A stretch of DNA of 64,000 nucleotides, from positions 4,120,001 through 4,184,000 of the forward strand of contig NZ_CP061768.1 in the NCBI RefSeq assembly GCF_013624435.2, written 5' to 3'. Under the pieces are notes generated by a model that worked only from the letters and a program-made list of their open reading frames with translations, was not told the origin of the DNA and ran no database searches. A program made the position numbers and the translations under genes. Origin of the DNA: Nocardioides campestrisoli (GTDB lineage Bacteria > Actinomycetota > Actinomycetes > Propionibacteriales > Nocardioidaceae). Below are positions 59,014 through 64,000 of this stretch, piece by piece (position 1 is the first letter of the stretch; every line of letters starts with the position of its first letter).

Positions 59014-60449
59014 GGCTCTGGGTCCGGCTCCTGCGGACCCGGTCCGCCCCGATCGTCCGGGTCCCGGGGCACGGGGTCGTGCTCGGGACGCAGCACGTCG
59101 CGGGTGACCACCGCGACCAGGTAGAGCTGCGCCAGCACCCGGACCACGGTCGTGACCCAGTAGGCGACGGGGTCGTCGCCCGCGCCGGGGTCCAGCCGGC
59201 CGTCGAGGTACCACCAGACGGAGGCGAAGTAGATCAGCTCGCCGGCCTGCCAGATCAGCAGGTCGCGCCACCGCGGGCGGGCCAGCGCCGCGAGCGGGAG
59301 CAGCCACAGCACGTACTGGGGCGAGTAGACCTTGTTGACCAGCAGGAAGCCCGCGATGATCAGGAACCCGAGCTGGGCGAACCGGGGCGGCCTGGGTGCG
59401 AGCAGCCCCACCAGGGCGACCGCCAGGCACCAGCCGAGGAAGAAGGCCCACGACCACAGGTTGATCGTGTCGGCGGTGATCGTCGCGTCGGTCATCTGCT
59501 GGGCCACCAGCCACAGCGACCCGAGGTCGGCCGTGCGCTCGCTGTTGAAGTGCCAGAAGACCTGCCACTGGTCCGGGCCGGTGACCCAGGCCGGGACCTG
59601 GGCGACGACCCAGGAGAGGACCGTCGCGGCGGAGGCATAGCCCAGCGGGGCCCAGCGCCGTCCGCGCAGGCAGAGCACGAGCACCCCGCCCAGCAGGAAG
59701 AGCGGGTAGAGCTTGGCGGCCGTGCCGAGCCCGATCATCACGCCGGTGAGGATCGGCCGGTCCCGCGACCAGGCCCAGAGCGCTCCGGCCACGAACCCGA
59801 TGGCCAGCAGGTCCCAGTTGACCAGGCCGGTCAGCACCAAGGCCGGGGCGATCGCGAACCCCGCCGCGTCCCAGGGCCGGCGCAGGATCCGTCCGCTGCC
59901 GAGCCGGACCCGGTTGACCCCCGCCAGCAGCCAGGTGGAGATCAGCACGATCAGGGTGAAGCCCACCGCGTTGACCGCGACGAACAGGGTTCCCTCCGCA
60001 GGCAGGTCCCGTCCGGGCTCGTCGTCGGCCGGTGAGCCGCTGAGCCACCAGGTGACGTAGCTGGTGCCCCAGGCCCAGTAGGAGATGCCGGTCGGGTACT
60101 CCATCACCTCGAACTCGGAGCGCACCGCCTCGTCGCCGGTGTAGGGCCAGTGCCGCTCGGCGAAGCCGCGCCCGATGTAGAGGTAGGGCATGTCGGAGTA
60201 GCACATGGCGCTGGTCCGTACGTCCATGTCCTGCCAGTCGGTGTCGGCGCAGGCGGACTTGGTGACCATCCCCAGGGCCATGGCCAGGGCGGCCAGCGCC
60301 AGCAGCACGCGCACCGGCGTCCACCACGGGTGCCCGCTCGCGCGGGTGCCCACCGGACCGCCGATCCCCTCCGAGAGCGACGCGACCACCGCGTCGTCCC
60401 GTGTCGGGTCCACCCACCCGGAGATCTCCGGGCCCGACTCCTCCCTCAT
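58974..60449 (-). CDS. GT87-like polytopic mannosyltransferase (DUF2029)
   Basis: A 491-residue membrane protein with about ten hydrophobic segments. Features: MPYLYIGRGFAERHWPYTG early after the first helix, the acidic site before, AAKLYPLFLLGGVLVL, and NKVYSPQYVLWLLPLAALAR, typical of the GT87/PimE polyprenyl-phosphate mannosyltransferase group. It probably adds sugar to cell-envelope lipids. Its 3' end overlaps the racemase by 40 bases, convergently. Confidence 0.85.
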   Translation of the reverse strand: MREESGPEISGWVDPTRDDAVVASLSEGIGGPVGTRASGHPWWTPVRVLLALAALAMALGMVTKSACADTDWQDMDVRTSAMCYSDMPYLYIGRGFAERHWPYTGDEAVRSEFEVMEYPTGISYWAWGTSYVTWWLSGSPADDEPGRDLPAEGTLFVAVNAVGFTLIVLISTWLLAGVNRVRLGSGRILRRPWDAAGFAIAPALVLTGLVNWDLLAIGFVAGALWAWSRDRPILTGVMIGLGTAAKLYPLFLLGGVLVLCLRGRRWAPLGYASAATVLSWVVAQVPAWVTGPDQWQVFWHFNSERTADLGSLWLVAQQMTDATITADTINLWSWAFFLGWCLAVALVGLLAPRPPRFAQLGFLIIAGFLLVNKVYSPQYVLWLLPLAALARPRWRDLLIWQAGELIYFASVWWYLDGRLDPGAGDDPVAYWVTTVVRVLAQLYLVAVVTRDVLRPEHDPVPRDPDDRGGPGPQEPDPEPQTTSTRSNQVAV

Positions 60450-60462
60450 CGGCCCGGCCCGC

Positions 60463-62724
60463 TCAGCCGGCCGGGGGCGGGGGAGGCGGAGGGACGGGAA
60501 CGGTCGGCGTCGGCACCGGGGGCACCGGCGGGACCGGCGGGGGCGGCGGTGCGGGCGGCGCCGGCGGCTCCGGCGGCGCGGGCGGCTCGACCGGTGGGGT
60601 CGGGGTCGGCTCCTGGCTCGGCGTCGGCTCCTTGGTCGGCACCGGCTTCGTGCTCGGCTTCGGCTTCGGCTTCGGCTGGGGCTTCGGCGCGGGCGCCGGC
60701 GGGGGCACGTATTCGTAGCCGTCGGCCGGCGCGTCGCCGTCGAGGAAGACCGGGTCCGGGAACTCCTCGATCTCCATGCCTTCGGTCACGCGCTCCATGA
60801 TGGCGTGCCAGGTCTGCGCGGGATAGGTCCCGCCGAAGAAGGAGGGCAACCAGTCGTCGAGCTGGTCGTCGCCGTCGCCCCGGACGTACATCACCGCGGT
60901 GGACAGCTGCGGGGTGAAGCCGACGAACCAGGACGACGAGACCTGGTCCTTGTCGTTGGTCGCGGTGCCGGTCTTGCCGGCGACCGGCCGGCCGATCTGG
61001 GCGGCCCGCCCCGAACCGTCCTGCACGACCTCCTCGAGCGCGTAGACCGTGTCGGCGTTGACGTCCTCGTCGACCACCCGGCGGGTGGAGTCGTCGCGCG
61101 TGTAGGTCGTCTCGCCGTTGGCCTCGACGACCTTCTGCACCACGTGCACGTCGGCCCGCTCGCCGCCGTTGGCGAAGGTGGCGTAGGCGTTGGCCATGTT
61201 GATCGGGCTGACCCGGGCCTTGCCCAGGGTGATCAGCGCGTCTCCGGGGAGCAGGTCGACCGAGCGCGCCGGGATGCCGGGGAACTTCTCCTTCGGCTCC
61301 TGGGGCGGGAGACCCGCGGCCACGGCGAGGTCGTGGATCTTGCGCGGCCCGTCGTCCATCGCCGCGCTCATGTCGACGAACGCGGTGTTGGTCGAGTTCT
61401 CCGCGGCGGTCACCATCGAGACCGAGGAGCCGAGGTCGGTGGCGCCCTCACCGGCGTTGTAGACCTTGGTGGTCCCGTCGGGGAAGGTGTACGGCGAGTA
61501 GCCCTGGAAGCGGTCCTCGAGGGAGAAGCCCTCCTTGATCGCGGTGGCGATGGTGAAGGCCTTCATCGTCGAGCCGGCCATGCCCCCGGTCGCGGCCCAG
61601 TTGATCTGGGAGTCGAGGTAGTCCTGGCCGCCGTAGAACGCCTTGAGCGCCCCGGTGCCGGGCTCGACCGTGGCGGCGCCGATGTGCAGCTGCTGGTCGC
61701 CGAAGCCCTCGGGGCGCTGCTCGTTGACCGCCTCCTGGAGGCTCGCCATCATCTCCGGGTCGAAGGTGGTGGTGACCCGCAGGCCGCCGCCGTCGATCTG
61801 GGTCTCGGTGTAGCCGAGCCGGAGCAGCTCGTCGCGCACGAGCTTGAGCATGTGCCCCTTCTGCCCGCCGTACGCGCTCTGCGCCTCCTGCTTGGGGAAC
61901 TTCGGCAGCCGCTTGGCTGCGGTCTCCGCCTTCTCCTGGGTGATGTAGCCGTCGTCGGCCATCCGGCCCAGCGTGTACTCGTAGCGGCGGGTGACCGCCG
62001 CCTCCGCCTCCTCGCCGTTGGCGGGGTCGTAGGCCGACGGGCTGTTAAGCACGCTGGCCAGGAAGGCGGCCTCACGCAGCTTGAGCCGCTTGGCGCCCTT
62101 GTTGAAGTACGCCTCGGAGGCGGCCTGGATGCCGTAGGCGCCGCGGCCGAAGTAGATGGTGTTGAGGTAGCCCTCGAGGATCTCCTGCTTGCTCATCTCG
62201 CGCTGGATCTTCAGCGAGAGGATCGCCTCCTTGACCTTGCGGCTGAGCTTGCGCTCGGAGGTCAGGTACAGGATCTTCACGTACTGCTGGGTGATCGTGG
62301 AGGCGCCCTGGGTGGTCTCCCCGGCGCGCGCGTTGGAGAACGCGGCCCGCACGATGCCCTTGGGGTCGATCCCCCGGTCCTTCCAGAACGACTTGTTCTC
62401 GGCCGCGACCACCGCGTCCTGGACGCGCTTGGGCACGTCCTTGAGCGGGATCGAGACCCGGTTCTGCCGGGCGTACTGGCCGACCTCGCGCTCGCCGTCG
62501 GCGTAGTAGACGAACGAGGTCTGGGTCTTGAACTCCTCGTTGGCGTCCGGGATCTCGATGGTCTGGTAGGCGACCACGAAGCTTCCGACGGCGACGAGGC
62601 AGCCGACCAGGCCTGCGAGTCCGAGCCAGAGGGCGACCTTCTTGAGCTTCTGCTTCGGGGTCGACTTCGTCTTGACCGGGCGCTTGGTGACGGCCGGGCC
62701 GGGCTTCCTGCGGGACTGAGTCAC
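60463..62724 (-). CDS. Bifunctional penicillin-binding protein (PBP1A/PonA-like)
   Basis: A 753-residue protein. It has a basic N terminus, one membrane helix (KVALWLGLAGLVGCLVAVGS), a transglycosylase domain (VVAAENKSFWKDRGIDPKGI with catalytic Glu; TTQGASTITQQYVKILYL) and a transpeptidase domain: GSTMKAFTIATA (SxxK), AAENSTNTAFVD (SxN), VAGKTGTATN (KTG). A Pro-rich C-terminal tail (PKPQPKPKPKPSTKPVPT, PPAPPEPPAPPAPPPPP) ends it. It polymerises and cross-links peptidoglycan. Confidence 0.95.
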   Translation of the reverse strand: MTQSRRKPGPAVTKRPVKTKSTPKQKLKKVALWLGLAGLVGCLVAVGSFVVAYQTIEIPDANEEFKTQTSFVYYADGEREVGQYARQNRVSIPLKDVPKRVQDAVVAAENKSFWKDRGIDPKGIVRAAFSNARAGETTQGASTITQQYVKILYLTSERKLSRKVKEAILSLKIQREMSKQEILEGYLNTIYFGRGAYGIQAASEAYFNKGAKRLKLREAAFLASVLNSPSAYDPANGEEAEAAVTRRYEYTLGRMADDGYITQEKAETAAKRLPKFPKQEAQSAYGGQKGHMLKLVRDELLRLGYTETQIDGGGLRVTTTFDPEMMASLQEAVNEQRPEGFGDQQLHIGAATVEPGTGALKAFYGGQDYLDSQINWAATGGMAGSTMKAFTIATAIKEGFSLEDRFQGYSPYTFPDGTTKVYNAGEGATDLGSSVSMVTAAENSTNTAFVDMSAAMDDGPRKIHDLAVAAGLPPQEPKEKFPGIPARSVDLLPGDALITLGKARVSPINMANAYATFANGGERADVHVVQKVVEANGETTYTRDDSTRRVVDEDVNADTVYALEEVVQDGSGRAAQIGRPVAGKTGTATNDKDQVSSSWFVGFTPQLSTAVMYVRGDGDDQLDDWLPSFFGGTYPAQTWHAIMERVTEGMEIEEFPDPVFLDGDAPADGYEYVPPPAPAPKPQPKPKPKPSTKPVPTKEPTPSQEPTPTPPVEPPAPPEPPAPPAPPPPPVPPVPPVPTPTVPVPPPPPPPAG

Positions 62725-62844
62725 GCGGCCAGGGTAGTGCGGGAGCGCCGGACGGTCGGATTTCCCGGCGACCTCCCGAGACCCAGGTCACCCGCGGGCT
62801 GCGGACCAGCCGTGTCGCCGGCCCGGGTTCACGCAGGACGGATA

Positions 62845-62857
62845 TATCGCTACGATA
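62845..62857. promoter_or_regulatory. Probable PadR operator and promoter
   Basis: TATCG-CTA-CGATA forms an inverted repeat that overlaps TACGAT (62851-62856), a good -10, seven bases before the GTG at 62864. This suggests a leaderless transcript repressed by its own product. No -35 is obvious. Confidence 0.5.
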
Positions 62858-62863
62858 GGTCGC

Positions 62864-63454
62864 GTGGCACGTCGTGGAGAGACCATCGAGCTGGCAGTCC
62901 TCGGACTGCTGCACGAGGGACCCATGCACGGCTACGAGCTCCGCAAGCGGCTGAACCTGATGCTCGGCTGGGGCCGAGTGCTCTCCTACGGTTCCCTCTA
63001 CCCGGCCCTGAAGAAGATGCTCCGCGCCTCGCTGATCGAGGAGGTCGACACGGTGCCCGCACCGGTCACCCGTCGGCCGCGCATCGTCTACCGGGTCACC
63101 GAGGCCGGCCACCAGGAGTTCGAGCGCCTGATGTCGGAGGTCGGCCCCGCGGCTTGGGAGGACGACACCTTCGACATCCGGTTCGCATTCTTCTCCTCCA
63201 CCGACATGGAGATCCGGCTGCGCGTCCTCGAAGGACGTCGTACCCGCCTCCAGGAGCGGTTGGAGAGGGTGCAGACCGACCTGGCGCGCACCCAGAAGGA
63301 AGTCGACCGGTACGCCGCGGAGCTCCAGCGCCACGGGGTCGAGTCGGTCGAGCGGGAGGTCAGGTGGCTCTCCAGCCTGATCGAGGCCGAGCGGGACGGG
63401 CACGGCAACAGCACCGCCCCGCTCTCCGAGCCAGCCACCGGGGACCAGCACTGA
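62864..63454 (+). CDS. PadR-family transcriptional regulator
   Basis: A 196-residue protein, GTG 62864. The N-terminal winged helix (ELAVLGLLHEGPMHGYELRK, SYGSLYPALKKMLRASLIEE) is typical of PadR, and a C-terminal coiled helix (RLQERLERVQTDLARTQKEV) forms the dimer. It is upstream of, and codirectional with, ino1, 74 bases away, as in other actinobacteria. Confidence 0.93.
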   Translation: MARRGETIELAVLGLLHEGPMHGYELRKRLNLMLGWGRVLSYGSLYPALKKMLRASLIEEVDTVPAPVTRRPRIVYRVTEAGHQEFERLMSEVGPAAWEDDTFDIRFAFFSSTDMEIRLRVLEGRRTRLQERLERVQTDLARTQKEVDRYAAELQRHGVESVEREVRWLSSLIEAERDGHGNSTAPLSEPATGDQH

Positions 63455-63528
63455 CACGGCCGCCCGGTCACACAGAAGCGTCATCACCAGATCGCACCAA
63501 GCGGTCGCACCAGGAAAGAGGAAAGCCC

Positions 63529-64000
63529 ATGGGTTCGGTACGCGTGGCAATCGTGGGCGTGGGCAACTGCGCCACGTCGCTCGTGCAGGGCGTGGAGTAC
63601 TACAAGGACGCCGACCCCGAGGGCACCGTCCCGGGTCTGATGCACGTCGTCTTCGGTGACTACCACGTCAAGGACGTCGAGTTCGTCGCGGCGTTCGACG
63701 TCGACGACAAGAAGGTCGGCAAGGACCTGTCCGAGGCCATCGGCGCCTCGGAGAACAACACCATCAAGATCTCCGACGTCCCCACCCTCGGTGTCGAGGT
63801 GCAGCGCGGCCCGACGATGGACGGTCTGGGCAAGTACTACCGGATGACCATCGAGGAGTCCGCCGCCGAGCCGGTCGACGTGGTCAAGGTGCTCAAGGAC
63901 GCCCAGGTCGACGTCCTGGTCTCCTACCTGCCCGTGGGCTCGGAGCAGGCCGACAAGTTCTACGCCCAGTGCGCGATCGACGCCGGCGTGGCCTTCGTCA
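63529..64000 (+). CDS. ino1: Inositol-3-phosphate synthase, N-terminal part (cut by window edge)
   Basis: ATG 63529 follows GAAAGAGGAAAG. The first 157 residues (GSVRVAIVGVGNCATSLVQG, VEYYKD, then VPGLMHVVFGDYHVKDVEFV AAFDVDDKKVGKDL, and VLVSYLPVGSEQADKFYAQC AIDAGVAFV) match actinobacterial Ino1. GVGNCATS is the NAD-binding motif. The enzyme makes inositol-1-phosphate from glucose-6-phosphate for phosphatidylinositol and mycothiol. The window ends before the active-site lysines. Confidence 0.95.
   Translation, partial: MGSVRVAIVGVGNCATSLVQGVEYYKDADPEGTVPGLMHVVFGDYHVKDVEFVAAFDVDDKKVGKDLSEAIGASENNTIKISDVPTLGVEVQRGPTMDGLGKYYRMTIEESAAEPVDVVKVLKDAQVDVLVSYLPVGSEQADKFYAQCAIDAGVAFV

Overview
The window is GC-rich DNA from an actinobacterium. 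GTG starts and tight GTGA/ATGA gene overlaps are common. The right-hand third carries an actinobacterial core set: dnaB, the rpsF-ssb-rpsR-rplI cluster, a FemAB-type transferase, PBP1A and an actinobacterial-type inositol-phosphate synthase. A Nocardioides-like member of the Propionibacteriales fits best, but that assignment is inference.

Layout. 1-3.4 kb is ordinary chromosome: an SDR fragment, a divergent LysR regulator, a secreted protein and an F420/NADP-type reductase. 3.6-9.3 kb is mixed: a Fic protein, small hypothetical genes, a frameshifted membrane protein and a small module with a sigma-region-4-like protein. 9.8-20.6 kb is accessory DNA with two IS256-family transposases (one has clear inverted repeats and an 8-bp target duplication), an ApeA-like HEPN anti-phage protein, a class III cyclase-like protein and several unknown genes. 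A decayed partial copy (16.7-18.1 kb) of the locus found at 21.9-26.3 kb also lies here. 20.8-25 kb has a secreted thermonuclease and an ESX/WXG100 polymorphic toxin operon: two WXG100 proteins, a GH-E-type nuclease toxin, an ankyrin protein and a DUF2185/Imm33 immunity protein. 25.4-33.2 kb is a tightly coupled seven-gene Tn7-like operon, tnsA-tnsB-tnsC-tniQ plus three small unknown genes; its TniQ carries a LysR-type helix-turn-helix at the C terminus.

34.1-43.9 kb is a type I-E CRISPR-Cas locus: a 27-repeat array, a frameshifted cas2, no cas1, then cas6e-cas5e-cas7e-cse2-cse1-cas3, all read on the minus strand. Interference genes look intact and adaptation looks dead. The array lies only about 1 kb from tnsA, so functional coupling to the Tn7-like element is worth testing, but the sequence does not show it. 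Core chromosome resumes at dnaB (44.2 kb).

44.2-64 kb: dnaB, a possible DnaA-box cluster, a MATE transporter, a large secreted subtilisin-like protease, the ribosomal protein/ssb operon, a Ser/Thr kinase, endonuclease IV, a FemAB-like protein coupled to an alanine-racemase-like protein, a GT87-like membrane glycosyltransferase, PBP1A, a PadR regulator and the start of ino1. An imperfect 56-57-bp palindromic element occurs both at 9.28 kb and at 44.16 kb, next to the dnaB 3' end. These copies bracket the accessory region and could be shared operators or attachment-like repeats.
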